NCBI RefSeq assembly: GCF_003123745.1
Contig: NZ_QETB01000004.1
Span: forward strand, 248,001 to 312,000
Origin: Ancrocorticia populi
Lineage (GTDB): Bacteria; Actinomycetota; Actinomycetes; Actinomycetales; Actinomycetaceae
DNA: 64,000 bases
Direction: 5' to 3'
Position 1 is the stretch's first letter. The number at the start of each line of letters is the position of its first letter. A model generated the notes under the pieces. That model saw only the letters and a list, made by a program, of their open reading frames with translations, searched no databases and had not been told where the DNA came from. The position numbers were made by a program, and so were the translations under genes. Of this stretch, positions 47,422-56,797 are shown in pieces.

Positions 47422-47931
47422 ATGGCGAAGAAGAAGCGGCAGCAGCAAGGCACGCACGCGCTTCAGGTGCTTGAGGCGGCGGACGCCGCCTATGAGCTCG
47501 TGGAGTACGAACACTCTGAGCATCAAGATCATGGTTACGCGCTGGATACTGCTGAGGTGCTAGGGCGTGATCCAGCAACGATCTTCAAGACGCTCATGGC
47601 CCTCGTGGATGGCAAGCCGGTATGCGCGGTGGTCCCGGCAACGGGCATGCTTAACCTCAAGGCCCTTGCGAAGGCTGCGAGCGGCAAACGCGCCGAAATG
47701 ATGGAACCGGCGAAGGCTGAGAAACAGACCGGATACGTCACCGGCGGAATCTCCCCTCTTGGCCAGCGAACGAAGGTACCAACGTTCATCGATGCCTCCG
47801 CCCGCGATCACGAAACCATGCTCGTCTCGGGTGGAAAGCGCACGCTGTCCGTCTCGATCGCCCCAGAAACGCTCGGTTCATTAGTGGACGCAGCCTTCGC
47901 TTCTATCGCCGATATCGAACGTCACTTCTAG
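47422..47931 (+). CDS. ybaK: YbaK/EbsC-type Cys-tRNA(Pro) deacylase
   Basis: A 169-aa editing protein that hydrolyses mischarged Cys-tRNA(Pro). Family segments AAYELVEYEHSE, GRDPATIFKTLMALVDG and YVTGGISPLGQRTKVPTFID are present. AGGA lies eight bases before the ATG at 47422; ATGs further upstream are not preceded by such a site. Confidence 0.92.
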   Translation: MAKKKRQQQGTHALQVLEAADAAYELVEYEHSEHQDHGYALDTAEVLGRDPATIFKTLMALVDGKPVCAVVPATGMLNLKALAKAASGKRAEMMEPAKAEKQTGYVTGGISPLGQRTKVPTFIDASARDHETMLVSGGKRTLSVSIAPETLGSLVDAAFASIADIERHF

Positions 47932-48012
47932 GCCTTTCCTACTTGCCGAGTGCAGGGTAGATTGGGCTTAGCTGATCAAGAGATCGGCGTTGGACGACGG
48001 AAGGAGAGTTCT

Positions 48013-48195
48013 ATGGATTTAGCTAATAAGGCCAAGGACTTCCTGAATAGCGATCAGGCTGAAGAAAAGTCGGATCAGATTCTGGATCAAACTGCCGGGT
48101 TCGCCAAGGACAAGCTTGGAAATGACAAGGCAGACCAGGTCGATAAAGTCCGAGATGCTGTAGATCAAAAGATCGGCAACGAGGGCACAAAGTAA
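48013..48195 (+). CDS. Small Rv0909-like / antitoxin-type protein
   Basis: A 60-aa, highly charged, helical protein (MDLANKAKDFLNSDQAEEK, QTAGFAKDKLG, DKVRDAVDQKIG). It resembles the actinobacterial Rv0909-type small proteins often labelled putative antitoxins, and also CsbD-like stress proteins. No toxin gene adjoins it, so an antitoxin role is not supported by context. GGAGAG precedes the ATG at good spacing. Confidence 0.78.
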   Translation: MDLANKAKDFLNSDQAEEKSDQILDQTAGFAKDKLGNDKADQVDKVRDAVDQKIGNEGTK

Positions 48196-48237
48196 CTCCT
48201 CGTTTCAACCTGTATCAACAGGAATAAATCTTTGGCC

Positions 48238-48271
48238 GAGCGGGCGCCAACTTTGACGTTGGCGCCCGCTC
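48238..48271. terminator. Terminator after the small Rv0909-like gene
   Basis: GAGCGGGCGCCAAC (48238-48251), loop TTTGAC, GTTGGCGCCCGCTC (48258-48271): a 14-bp perfect stem. Confidence 0.9.
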
Positions 48272-48333
48272 CCATATCACGTGGGATTGCTCGCTTAAGC
48301 ACCAAGAAACTAACCGTGATGCATTTCCCCGTT

Positions 48334-48339
48334 TAGACT
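48334..48339 (+). promoter_or_regulatory. Putative -10 hexamer of a leaderless transcript
   Basis: TAGACT followed by six bases and the ATG at 48346, without a ribosome binding site. Same geometry as at 6269. Confidence 0.4.
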
Positions 48340-48345
48340 CATTCC

Positions 48346-49308
48346 ATGACCGAAACCTACCGCCGCACTTCGATCCCCGGCAACCTCGTCCGAGGAGCCA
48401 TGATGGGAGCAGTGGAAACCGTCCCTGGAACCTCGGGCGGAACCGTTGCACTTGTGGTGGGAATCTATTACCAGATCATTGATTCGGCTGGATCGGTCAT
48501 TTCCGCCCTCCGTAGGCTCATCACGGGCCCGGATCGTAAGGAAGGGTTCAAACAGGAGCTCAGCAAGGTGTACTGGAGCGTTGTTATCCCGGTGCTCATC
48601 GGAATGGTCGCGGCGCTGTTCACGGTTGCTGGCCCTATGGCGAACCTTATGGAAGCTCATCCGGTCCAGATGCGCTCCATATTCTTCGGAATGGTTCTAG
48701 CCTCTGTGTCTGTTCCAGTGCGAATGATGCTTAGGGGGCTTGAAATCCAGCGCCGAAACGCTGCCGCTCTAGGACGCGGCACATCAGATTTCCGGGTGAA
48801 ACCCCACCACATCGTTTTCGGCATTGTCGCCGCGATCACAGCCTTCATCTTGGTGTCGCTGCCACCCGCAAACGCAGAGGCAAACATCTGGATCGTTGTT
48901 CCTGCCGCCGCCATTGCCGTATCCGCTCTAGTGCTACCCGGCCTCTCGGGTTCCTTCCTGCTCCTCACCTTCGGCCTATACGAGTCCACGATGCGCGCCG
49001 TCTCCGAGCTGGACCTCGGCTATCTGGCGCCGTTCCTCCTCGGCATCCTAATCGGGATAATCCTTGTGGTGAAGTCCCTTCAGTGGCTCCTGAATAATCA
49101 TCACACCACCACGCTAGCCGTGCTGACCGGCGTGATGATTGGCGGCCTTCGCTCACTCTGGCCATGGCAGGACGCCGCCCGCAATCTCAGTGCTCCCGGT
49201 TCGGATCTCTGGGGATGCATTGGGCTTGCCGCCATTGGCTTTGCGGCCGTGATGGTACTAGTTATCCTCGATGCTAAGCTCGCTGCGCGCGACGAGGCTA
49301 GCGTCTAA
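48346..49308 (+). CDS. DUF368 membrane protein (undecaprenyl-phosphate translocase family)
   Basis: A 320-aa polytopic membrane protein. The signature GAMMGAVETVPGTSGGTVAL lies at about residues 18-37, and a second half repeat with SALVLPGLSGSFLLL lies near residue 200. DUF368 proteins were recently assigned as undecaprenyl-phosphate flippases (PopT) that recycle the lipid carrier of cell-wall synthesis; this is family knowledge, not shown here. The 3' end overlaps the convergent gluQ gene by 11 bases. Confidence 0.88.
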   Translation: MTETYRRTSIPGNLVRGAMMGAVETVPGTSGGTVALVVGIYYQIIDSAGSVISALRRLITGPDRKEGFKQELSKVYWSVVIPVLIGMVAALFTVAGPMANLMEAHPVQMRSIFFGMVLASVSVPVRMMLRGLEIQRRNAAALGRGTSDFRVKPHHIVFGIVAAITAFILVSLPPANAEANIWIVVPAAAIAVSALVLPGLSGSFLLLTFGLYESTMRAVSELDLGYLAPFLLGILIGIILVVKSLQWLLNNHHTTTLAVLTGVMIGGLRSLWPWQDAARNLSAPGSDLWGCIGLAAIGFAAVMVLVILDAKLAARDEASV

Positions 49309-50224
49309 GTACCGCTCGAGGGCCTGCTTCCAGTTCCTTCGGATCCACGAGCCACGGCTCACTGCCCAGAGATTGCACTGGGGGAAGGTCAGAAGCGCTT
49401 CGCACGCCTTCCAACCTCAACGATCGGCCGATAAGCTCCGCCACGTCCCCTGATTCCCATCCGAACTCTGCGAGCGCCCGCATCGTCACCGCACCATCGC
49501 GCTTTGCCAGCCGCACGCCTTCAGCGTTGAACACCATCGGCACGTGGTAATACTTCGGGGTTGCCATTCCCATCAACTGCTGCAGATACACCTGCCGCGG
49601 CGTTGAGGGCAGCAAATCGTTGCCACGGGTGATTTGGGTGATGGATTCGTCGTCGTCGTCAAAAACGGACACGAAGTTGTAACTGTAAACCCCGTCTCCA
49701 CGGCGAATCACAAAATCATCGACAGCGCCGGTGTAGATTCCCATTATTTCGTCGACGACGGTAAGCTCCCGCACGTCCGTCTTCACCCGTAATGCGGGTC
49801 CACGATTCGTGCCAGCTAGTTTCGCGCGTCCGGCTTCTCGCTCCGCCTCAGTGAGGTTCCGGCAGGTTCCCGGGTACGAGCCGGGTGGGCGGTGTGGGGC
49901 CGAGGCTACTTGGGCCAACTCTTTGCGGGTGCAATAGCATTCGTAAAGTAGACCGCGCGCTTGGAGCGATTCGAAGGCGGCATCGTAGGCAGCTTGACGC
50001 TCACTCTGGTAAACGAGCGAATCCCAATCGATGCCGAGCGCCGCCAGATCTTCGAGCTGGCGACCGTAAAACTCGGGGCGCACGCGTTCGTCCAAGTCCT
50101 CCATGCGCATGACGAAACCGGCCCCGGATCTACGCGCAATAGCCCACGCCAGCATCGCCGTCCGGAGATTCCCGAGGTGGAGATCTCCGGTTGGCGAGGG
50201 CGCATATCGGCCGTTACTAGGCAA
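49298..50224 (-). CDS. gluQ: Glutamyl-Q tRNA(Asp) synthetase
   Basis: A 308-aa truncated glutamyl-tRNA synthetase paralogue that glutamylates queuosine in tRNA(Asp). It has GRYAPSPTGDLHLGNLRTA (HIGH region), the zinc cysteines in YECYCTRKEL and YPGTCRNL, and VRLAKRDG in place of KMSKS, and it lacks an anticodon-binding domain. Start uncertain: I chose the TTG at 50224, 8 bases inside the pepC end; a TTG at 50257 would add 11 unlikely residues. One dispersed motif lies at 49646-49665, encoding FDDDDE. Confidence 0.9.
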   Translation of the reverse strand: MPSNGRYAPSPTGDLHLGNLRTAMLAWAIARRSGAGFVMRMEDLDERVRPEFYGRQLEDLAALGIDWDSLVYQSERQAAYDAAFESLQARGLLYECYCTRKELAQVASAPHRPPGSYPGTCRNLTEAEREAGRAKLAGTNRGPALRVKTDVRELTVVDEIMGIYTGAVDDFVIRRGDGVYSYNFVSVFDDDDESITQITRGNDLLPSTPRQVYLQQLMGMATPKYYHVPMVFNAEGVRLAKRDGAVTMRALAEFGWESGDVAELIGRSLRLEGVRSASDLPPVQSLGSEPWLVDPKELEAGPRAVLRR

Positions 50225-51527
50225 GCGAACCCATCGGATCCCACGCGGGCAGCACAAGTGGCTCGGTTTCGAGGATTGGGAGGAGTTCCTCCGGTAGGCG
50301 ATCGCGGCGGATCGCTACCTCGAATACGTGCTGATCGAACCACGAATCGTTCATCGTGAAGAAGCCCTTATCGGCAATCTGATCGCCCCACGAATTCTCC
50401 ACGCGCCAGCGGCGGGTTGCGCCGTCGAGGATATCCACGCCGGTGAAGACCATAGCGTGGGTCATCTGTGCCTGGCCGTACTGCAGTTCCTCGGCCTTAG
50501 TCATCTCTAGGTCAATGCCGTAGGTGCCCTCGTAATCGAAGAGCTTGCCGTCCCAAATGCCTAGGTCGCGGTCACACTGCTTAGAAGTGTCGCAGCCCAT
50601 CCAAACTGGATCGCCAGCCTCGAGGGTTGACTGCGTGGCCTCGCGAATCACGCTGATCGGGACATTGAGATAGGTGACTGGCCTAGCACCCACCACGTTG
50701 CCCAAACGGTCCACAGTGAACAGGTTGTTGTACGGGGAGGTCTCCCGAGGATCATTCACCAGACACACGTAATCCTCAAGAGCAGGCAGATACTTCGCCG
50801 CAAACTGGATCGGGGTGAAGGTGCCGGCGCGGTGGAACTCGCGATCCTTACCTTCCCACTGCCACACGAACTCGCGCGGAGGGGTCCCGAGGTGAATGCA
50901 GAGGACACGGTAGACCTCACGCATGATGTCTTTCTTCACGGCGGCCGCGTTGGCGGCGGCGCGAACGTCCCGGGCTCCCCGGCGCAGGAGGTTCCCCAGC
51001 GTCTGATTCATGAGGGCTGTATTGGAGGACGATTCCGTTTCCGGCATCGCATACTTGGGTACAACGCCATACTTCTCGATTAGGGCCACGAACATGTTCC
51101 ACTGGCCGCCGTCACTCACCGGATCAGAGAGGAGGTAATGGATGGTGCGATCATCAACGTCGCGATCGGCTAGTTCGATCATCGTACTGAGGAAGTAGTT
51201 CGACTTCTCCAGCTTGTCCCAGAAGTGCAGGAAATTCTGCGAGAATTCGAACTTCTCTAGTCCCGTCTCCTCGTACACTGCCGCCTTCAGCGAATTCAGG
51301 CCCGCGAACAGCCAGCAGCGCCCCGATTTCTTCTGGTTCGCATTCGGCCACTTATCAACACGCACGGACATCGAAGGATCGATCGACGTAACGATCTCCC
51401 GGTCCATCGCCACCTTCTTGATGGACGTCTCCGTTACGGCATTCTGAACGATGCGCGCGGTCTTATCTGCGGCAAACTCGGCGGCGAATTGATCCAGCAA
51501 TCCACTCGTCAAGGACTGGTCAGTCAT
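50217..51527 (-). CDS. pepC: C1-family aminopeptidase (PepC / bleomycin hydrolase type)
   Basis: A 436-aa cytoplasmic cysteine aminopeptidase. The catalytic Cys lies in SGRCWLFAGLN (near residue 77), His in MTHAMVFTG (near 355) and Asn in VENSWGD (near 377). GGAG lies before the ATG at 51527; an ATG nine codons earlier is less well placed. It would finish breakdown of imported peptides. Confidence 0.94.
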   Translation of the reverse strand: MTDQSLTSGLLDQFAAEFAADKTARIVQNAVTETSIKKVAMDREIVTSIDPSMSVRVDKWPNANQKKSGRCWLFAGLNSLKAAVYEETGLEKFEFSQNFLHFWDKLEKSNYFLSTMIELADRDVDDRTIHYLLSDPVSDGGQWNMFVALIEKYGVVPKYAMPETESSSNTALMNQTLGNLLRRGARDVRAAANAAAVKKDIMREVYRVLCIHLGTPPREFVWQWEGKDREFHRAGTFTPIQFAAKYLPALEDYVCLVNDPRETSPYNNLFTVDRLGNVVGARPVTYLNVPISVIREATQSTLEAGDPVWMGCDTSKQCDRDLGIWDGKLFDYEGTYGIDLEMTKAEELQYGQAQMTHAMVFTGVDILDGATRRWRVENSWGDQIADKGFFTMNDSWFDQHVFEVAIRRDRLPEELLPILETEPLVLPAWDPMGSLA

Positions 51528-51584
51528 TATTTCACTTCTCCTTTTCGGCATGTTCCCAGATCATCGTACGCTGTCCGCTAGCCG

Positions 51585-53636
51585 TCAGCCCTCAGCCAGC
51601 AAGACCCGACACGAGCGCGGGGCTACATGATGGTCGCCCTCAACTATCGCTTCGTGATCGCCGTGGTTGAGGAGGAAGATGTACTGGCCCCGCTCGGTGA
51701 TATCCACGCCACGCGGAACAGCGGGTGCCACGCCCAAGACTTGATCCAAAACGGCGGCACGACCTGCGGAATCCAACCGGGTCGCGACGTACCAAGCCTC
51801 ACCAGCGCCAGAACCTCGCCGCACGGTAACAACGGGCAAACCAGCAAGATCATCGGCTGCAAACTCTGCGATAACCTCAACACCGGCATCAGGATCAACG
51901 GCAAGAACCTCGCCCCAATCGGCGCCCTTTCCGGAGAAGCTCGCACCGTCCACCGCACGCAACACCACATCATTACTCGCTGCGGGGGTATGGATAGAGG
52001 AGGAGATGTGATCGACATCGTGGTCCAAATCCTCCCCAAACCCCAAAACGGTGGGCTCCACGGACACGGGGTAAAGCCCTTGTACGCGGACACCGAGTAG
52101 GCTGGCGAGATTGCCGAGGTACCCGCCCTCGATCGCGTGGCCATCCGGGCCCACATACCCCGTCTGGTATGTGACAATAACGCTCGCCCTACCGGCAACA
52201 GCCTCGAGCAACCGCGCCACTGCCGCCGGGGTCAGCCTAAACAGCGCAGGAACAATAATCACGCGATAGCTGGTCAAATCCGACTCGGGATGAGCGAAAT
52301 CCACAACCTGGTGGCGCTCGAAGAGGCTGGCGTGCCACGCACGCAATTCGTTCTCTGGCACCCGCTCATCCACCGGACCACACGCGTATTGCTGATTCCA
52401 CGCGCTCTCCCAGTCCCACAAAAGTACAACGTCCGCCTGCGCAGCCCCTTCTTCGGGTGGCTCAATCGCCGACAATGCCTCGCCCAGTTGGGTAACCTCC
52501 CGCCAAGTCCGGGTTTCCGTGCCGCCGTGAGGCACCATGGCGCCGTGGAAGGTCTCGGCTCCCGCAAGCGACTGCCGCCACTGGAAGTTCATGATGCCGT
52601 TGGCCCCGCGCGCAACGGCCTGCATGCTCCACAAACCGTATTGCCCTGGGCGCTTGACGGGGTTGCGCCTCCGCCACTGGACGGCGGACGGAGTCTGCTC
52701 CATCTGGATGAATGGCCGGCCGCCGCCAAAGGAACGCATGAGGTCACAATGCAACGCATACTCTCGCGCGGCCCTCGGATTTGCGGGATCGGGGTAACTG
52801 TCATTGCTAATGACGTCCATATGCTCGGCCCAACGCCAGTAATCTAGCGAGTCCCAGAGATCCATGAAATTCGTGGTAATGGGAATGTCCGGGTTGGCGG
52901 TGCGGAGGGCCTCCTTCTCGATGAGGAAAAGGTCGAGGATGTTCTCTGACCAAAAAATACGCCAATCAACCTGCTGATGCTGATTGGGAATCGTGGGCGT
53001 GACAACCGGCGGAAGAACCTGATCCCAAGAAGTCATCCGCTGGGACCAAAAAGCGGTTCCCCACGCCTGATTCAGTGCGTCGAGCGAGCCGTAGCGCTCC
53101 CCCAGCCACGCCCGGAAACGCTCCACAGATTCGTGATCGAAACTCTCATCAATGTGGCACCCGTACTCATTGCTCACGTGCCACATCTTCAGTCCGGGAT
53201 GATCACCGAAGGCTGCAGCCATCGCCTTCACCAGCGCAGCCACCTTATCCCGGAACAACTGGCTGCTGGGATTGTATTGCTGGCGCGATCCCCAAGAGAG
53301 ATGCTCACCATGAACATTGATGGGCAGCGTCTCAGGATAGAGCGAACCCAGCCACGGCGGCGGCGAAGCGGTCCCCGTGGCGAGATCAACACCAATCCCG
53401 GCCTCATACATCTTGTCCATGACATCGCGAAGCCACCCAAACTCATAGCGCCCAGGCTCCGGTTCCAACAGCGCCCACGAAAAGACGCCTACGGTCACGA
53501 GATTCACTCCAGCAGCCTTCATCAACTCGATATCGCGCTCAACAGTCCCCTCAGGCCACTGCTCGGGATTATAATCTGCGCCGTAAAAGATGGAATCGGC
53601 CTTAAGTGGCACGGGACTTTGCGGCGAACTCTTCAT
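51585..53636 (-). CDS. GH42 beta-galactosidase
   Basis: A 683-aa intracellular beta-galactosidase. The N-terminal FYGADYNPEQWPEGTVERDI is the family start, the acid/base Glu is in MWHVSNEYGCH (near residue 160), and the nucleophile Glu is in PFIQMEQTPS (near residue 315). The trimerisation and C-terminal beta domains are present by length. No signal peptide, so it acts on imported galactosides. AAAGGAGGG lies before the ATG. The divergent LacI gene and the palindrome at 53673 point to local repression. Confidence 0.95.
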   Translation of the reverse strand: MKSSPQSPVPLKADSIFYGADYNPEQWPEGTVERDIELMKAAGVNLVTVGVFSWALLEPEPGRYEFGWLRDVMDKMYEAGIGVDLATGTASPPPWLGSLYPETLPINVHGEHLSWGSRQQYNPSSQLFRDKVAALVKAMAAAFGDHPGLKMWHVSNEYGCHIDESFDHESVERFRAWLGERYGSLDALNQAWGTAFWSQRMTSWDQVLPPVVTPTIPNQHQQVDWRIFWSENILDLFLIEKEALRTANPDIPITTNFMDLWDSLDYWRWAEHMDVISNDSYPDPANPRAAREYALHCDLMRSFGGGRPFIQMEQTPSAVQWRRRNPVKRPGQYGLWSMQAVARGANGIMNFQWRQSLAGAETFHGAMVPHGGTETRTWREVTQLGEALSAIEPPEEGAAQADVVLLWDWESAWNQQYACGPVDERVPENELRAWHASLFERHQVVDFAHPESDLTSYRVIIVPALFRLTPAAVARLLEAVAGRASVIVTYQTGYVGPDGHAIEGGYLGNLASLLGVRVQGLYPVSVEPTVLGFGEDLDHDVDHISSSIHTPAASNDVVLRAVDGASFSGKGADWGEVLAVDPDAGVEVIAEFAADDLAGLPVVTVRRGSGAGEAWYVATRLDSAGRAAVLDQVLGVAPAVPRGVDITERGQYIFLLNHGDHEAIVEGDHHVAPRSCRVLLAEG

Positions 53637-53672
53637 GAGGTTCCCTCCTTTGGGATCACCATCTAAACATTC

Positions 53673-53686
53673 TGTACACGTTTACA
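53673..53686. promoter_or_regulatory. LacI-family operator between GH42 and lacI-like genes
   Basis: TGTACACGTTTACA: a 14-base palindrome with one mismatched pair and a central CG, matching the common LacI-family shape. It lies 37 bases before the GH42 start codon in a 147-base divergent region. Confidence 0.75.
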
Positions 53687-53783
53687 TACAGGCTAGATCC
53701 AATCCTACACACACGGTTTATCGAGGGGCAATGGTTCCTGAGTACTATGGGAACAGCAGGCTTATATCAACAACGAAGGCACC

Positions 53784-54824
53784 ATGGACAATCAACTATC
53801 CGTCGGGCGCCCAACGATTCTGGATGTTGCACGGGTAGCTGGCGTTTCGCACGCGACGGTGTCGCGTTACCTAAACAAGCGCGCGTATGTGTCCGAACAA
53901 GCGGCTACCGCGATCGATCAGGCAATCCGCGAGGTTAACTATGTGCCCAGCAGAACCGCACGCTCGCTAGTGAACCGCCAAACCCGCGCGGTGGCATTCG
54001 TTGTGCGCGAGAGCCCTACCCTGTTCTTTACCGATCCTAACTTGAGCAAGATGGCCATCGGCGCCAACGCGGCACTCTCTGCCCAAAACTACCAAATGCT
54101 CTTCATGATTATTGACAGTGAGCAATCGGCTGCGCGAATAACGGAACTGATCGGCGGCGGCTTTGTGGACGGGGTGATTCTGGTTGCCATGTCCCTCAAT
54201 GACCCCGCGGCTCAGGCAATTGCCAACACACCAACACCTGCGGTTACGGCCAGCGTCCCCCTCCCCGATTCGCTTGTACCCCATGTAGACACGGACAATG
54301 CAGGTGGGATCGAAACGCTCACTCGCCTTCTCCATGAAAGTGGGTTCCACACAATCGCTCACCTCGGCGGCCCAGAACACGAACCAGCCGCGATTCTCCG
54401 GCATGCCGGTTACAAGAAGGCCCTAGGCCCCGCCTATGATCCAGCGCTTGTGGACTTCGCCAATCAGTGGGAGCTCGAAGCAGGCCGTGCCTCCATGCGT
54501 CGCCTCCTTGCCGCCGGGCCAGAGATCGACGCAGTCATTGCCTCCTCCGATCTGCTGGCCACGGGTGCACTGGACGTTCTAGCCGAGCAAGGCCGGCGCG
54601 TCCCCGAGGACGTCTCGGTATCCGGATTCGACGATTCCGACTGGGCCCTACGTGCCCACCCCCCGCTCACCACGGTGCACCAGGACTCCTACCGAATCGG
54701 CGAAGAACTTGCGGAGGTCGTCCTCCGGCAAATCGACGGCGAAGACCTTCAAGGCTTCGGCCGCATCATCCCAAACGAGGTTGTCTGGCGCGAATCTAGC
54801 GGTCCGCGCTCCGATGCTTCGTGA
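53784..54824 (+). CDS. LacI-family transcriptional regulator
   Basis: A 346-aa repressor with the N-terminal helix-turn-helix PTILDVARVAGVSHATVSRY (residues 9-28), hinge helix VNYVPSRTARSLV and a periplasmic-binding-protein-like sensor domain (SGFDDSDWAL and similar segments). It probably binds the palindrome at 53673 and releases it with a galactoside. The 3' end overlaps the convergent HNH gene by 29 bases. Confidence 0.93.
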   Translation: MDNQLSVGRPTILDVARVAGVSHATVSRYLNKRAYVSEQAATAIDQAIREVNYVPSRTARSLVNRQTRAVAFVVRESPTLFFTDPNLSKMAIGANAALSAQNYQMLFMIIDSEQSAARITELIGGGFVDGVILVAMSLNDPAAQAIANTPTPAVTASVPLPDSLVPHVDTDNAGGIETLTRLLHESGFHTIAHLGGPEHEPAAILRHAGYKKALGPAYDPALVDFANQWELEAGRASMRRLLAAGPEIDAVIASSDLLATGALDVLAEQGRRVPEDVSVSGFDDSDWALRAHPPLTTVHQDSYRIGEELAEVVLRQIDGEDLQGFGRIIPNEVVWRESSGPRSDAS

Positions 54825-56508
54825 CTCCAATCAGCGTCCCATCTGGCTTCGTGAACGCGAACCCGCCGAGGTGATGAGTGATCGTGATCTGGGCACGATG
54901 GATCGCTCCGTGGTGTGCACGGCAAAAGAGCACGGCATTATCAATAATTGTGGGCCCCGCCCTCTCATACTCCTGCGCATGATGAATCTCCGCATACTCG
55001 GCTCCACGCTCACACCCCGGATACCGGCAATGCCGATCTCTCGCAATCACCGCTTTCGCCTGCCGCGCGCTGAAGAGCCTCTGCTTTCGAGAGACGTCCA
55101 GTGGCTCGCCATACGCTCCCATCACTACTCGGGTAACGGCGGAATCGCACAACGTCTGCGCTAGCTCCGAAGGCGGCAACGCACTCCCGTCGGGTAAAGT
55201 CGCTGGCCCACATCCTTCGAGGAGAGTTACATCTATACCCGCCCGAATCCGCGCGAGCACTCCGCCAAGATCTGCTTCAAGCTGCTCGCGCTCATCGAGA
55301 CAGGCACCGCGGCGCCCGAGCCCCGCACCCGAAGTCGGGCAGCCAGCGCCCGTCTCGCCCGAATCAGCCGCACCGGCGGGATCCCGCCCGTGCCGCGACC
55401 CGGCCCGACTCGCCTCGGGAAGCTCAGCACACCCCTTCGCGATCGCCTTTTCGGTCTGAACCAGCGTCCCAAGCGGCACATGAACCAGGATCTCGTGCCG
55501 CGGCCCCGCGTGACCGGCAGTTCCACCAGAGCCACTCAAAGCTGCCGACGCTAGCTGCACCAGCGCCTCAGCATTTCGCTGGGGCGGTGTGCGGCGGTCA
55601 TCCTTCTTGGGCACCCCCACAATCTCGTTCAACGTATGCTTGAGCAGCGTGCCGTCAGACGCAGTGAGCCAACCCGAGAGCCGATACCCGCCCCGATCCG
55701 GACTGACATAGAACTTCTCGGACTCAATTTCCCGCGCTGCTTCCTTCTCGGCTTGCTCCGGCCGATGGGTCACACGCCACGCCAAGACCGTCTTGCGGAA
55801 TCTTTCGACAGGCTCATTCCATGCAGCCTCGACGAACATCGCTTCATCCGCCTTCGCCTGCTTGGTCAAGTCCCTCCCAATCAGCGACGTCAACGCCTCA
55901 AGATAGGACCGCGACAGCCCCTTCTTCATTGCCGCACCAAACAGCGGAAAAGCCACGGCCGCCCTAGCCTGTGACATCTCACGGCCCGTCTGCGCCTGAG
56001 ACTGCTGACCCGAAGAGGTCAGCACATCCCGCAGGTTCTTCTCCTCGCCCGGCAGCGGCAACGGCCGCCCATTGCCCTCTGGTAGCTGATCGAACTGGCC
56101 CTGCTGGATAGCCTGCAATTCCTCTATATGCCCAATCGCGGAAAGCTTGGCACCATCCAAAAAGCGCGTCGCGCGCTTCATCGCAGTCAACACCTCGATC
56201 GCATCCGGCAGCCCAAGCTCCGACACGCTCATGCTCTGGCAAAGCCGCGCCATGCGATCAAGCACGGCGACCAATTCGTCTTTCGCGTTCCCTCCGGCTC
56301 CGCCAGTAGATCGCGCAGCATACTCATTTTTGGCTGGTGCGCCCCCAGCCGCGCGAGCACCCGGACCCGCCGCAGCCCCGACGGCCGTACTACCAGCCGA
56401 AGGTGCCGCCGTAGGACCGCTAGCTCGCGAGCTCCCCAACGGCCGCCCAGCTCGCGGCCCAGCAGAAGCCTCGGCCTCGATACCAACAACATCGAACAGC
56501 GTAGTCAT
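54796..56508 (-). CDS. DUF222 / HNH endonuclease-domain protein (13E12 type)
   Basis: A 570-aa protein of the actinobacterial DUF222 plus HNH family. An Ala/Gly-rich N-terminus leads to the DUF222 helical domain (about residues 75-350), a low-complexity Gly/Ala insert, and a C-terminal HNH nuclease fold with CRYPGC, EIHHAQEY and CRAHHGAIH (near residues 505-540). GGAGG lies before the ATG at 56508. These proteins often occur in many copies per genome; their role is unknown. I see no flanking repeats to support mobility of this copy. Confidence 0.9.
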   Translation of the reverse strand: MTTLFDVVGIEAEASAGPRAGRPLGSSRASGPTAAPSAGSTAVGAAAGPGARAAGGAPAKNEYAARSTGGAGGNAKDELVAVLDRMARLCQSMSVSELGLPDAIEVLTAMKRATRFLDGAKLSAIGHIEELQAIQQGQFDQLPEGNGRPLPLPGEEKNLRDVLTSSGQQSQAQTGREMSQARAAVAFPLFGAAMKKGLSRSYLEALTSLIGRDLTKQAKADEAMFVEAAWNEPVERFRKTVLAWRVTHRPEQAEKEAAREIESEKFYVSPDRGGYRLSGWLTASDGTLLKHTLNEIVGVPKKDDRRTPPQRNAEALVQLASAALSGSGGTAGHAGPRHEILVHVPLGTLVQTEKAIAKGCAELPEASRAGSRHGRDPAGAADSGETGAGCPTSGAGLGRRGACLDEREQLEADLGGVLARIRAGIDVTLLEGCGPATLPDGSALPPSELAQTLCDSAVTRVVMGAYGEPLDVSRKQRLFSARQAKAVIARDRHCRYPGCERGAEYAEIHHAQEYERAGPTIIDNAVLFCRAHHGAIHRAQITITHHLGGFAFTKPDGTLIGVTKHRSADR

Positions 56509-56668
56509 CGTTTCACCTCCATCCATCAAACTGAAGAACTTCTGTTCGGTACAAGCCTATCGAGCACCTCCCACACTTTTTCCTCCCAAACGGGCATTCT
56601 CACCGGGTTTACAATTTGTGTTATACCTCACAATTAACCGACCCGTACGCCATCCTTGAGTACAACCA

Positions 56669-56687
56669 TTTTTGTCGACGACGACGG
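56669..56687 (-). other. Intergenic copy of the dispersed motif
   Basis: TTTTTGTCGACGACGACGG between the HNH gene and the GH92 gene. A good intergenic match to the repeated word described in the findings. Confidence 0.75.
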
Positions 56688-56739
56688 ATCCCCACCTCCG
56701 CACCGACCTACCGAGGTGGGTGGTTAGTAGAAAACAAGA

Positions 56740-56781
56740 GGAAGGGCTCGAGCCAGCACATGGCTGGATTCAGACCCTCCC
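56740..56781 (-). terminator. Terminator of the GH92 gene
   Basis: An outer AGGG/CCCT stem and an inner CCAGC/GCTGG stem. It is very similar in sequence and form to the terminator of the GH32 gene at 60970-61012, which suggests the two 3' ends share ancestry. Confidence 0.75.
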
Positions 56782-56797
56782 ACCGTTAGCGGCGAAA

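Noticed and set aside
48013-48195. Small Rv0909-like gene as part of a third toxin-antitoxin pair
   Set aside because: No toxin gene adjoins; the terminator follows at once.
51341-51365. TTATCAACA resembling a DnaA box
   Set aside because: A single copy inside pepC with no cluster, AT-rich region or dnaA gene nearby.
54796-56508. DUF222/HNH gene as a mobile element or homing endonuclease
   Set aside because: No direct or inverted terminal repeats, target duplication or interrupted gene are visible. The family is a common chromosomal one in actinobacteria.
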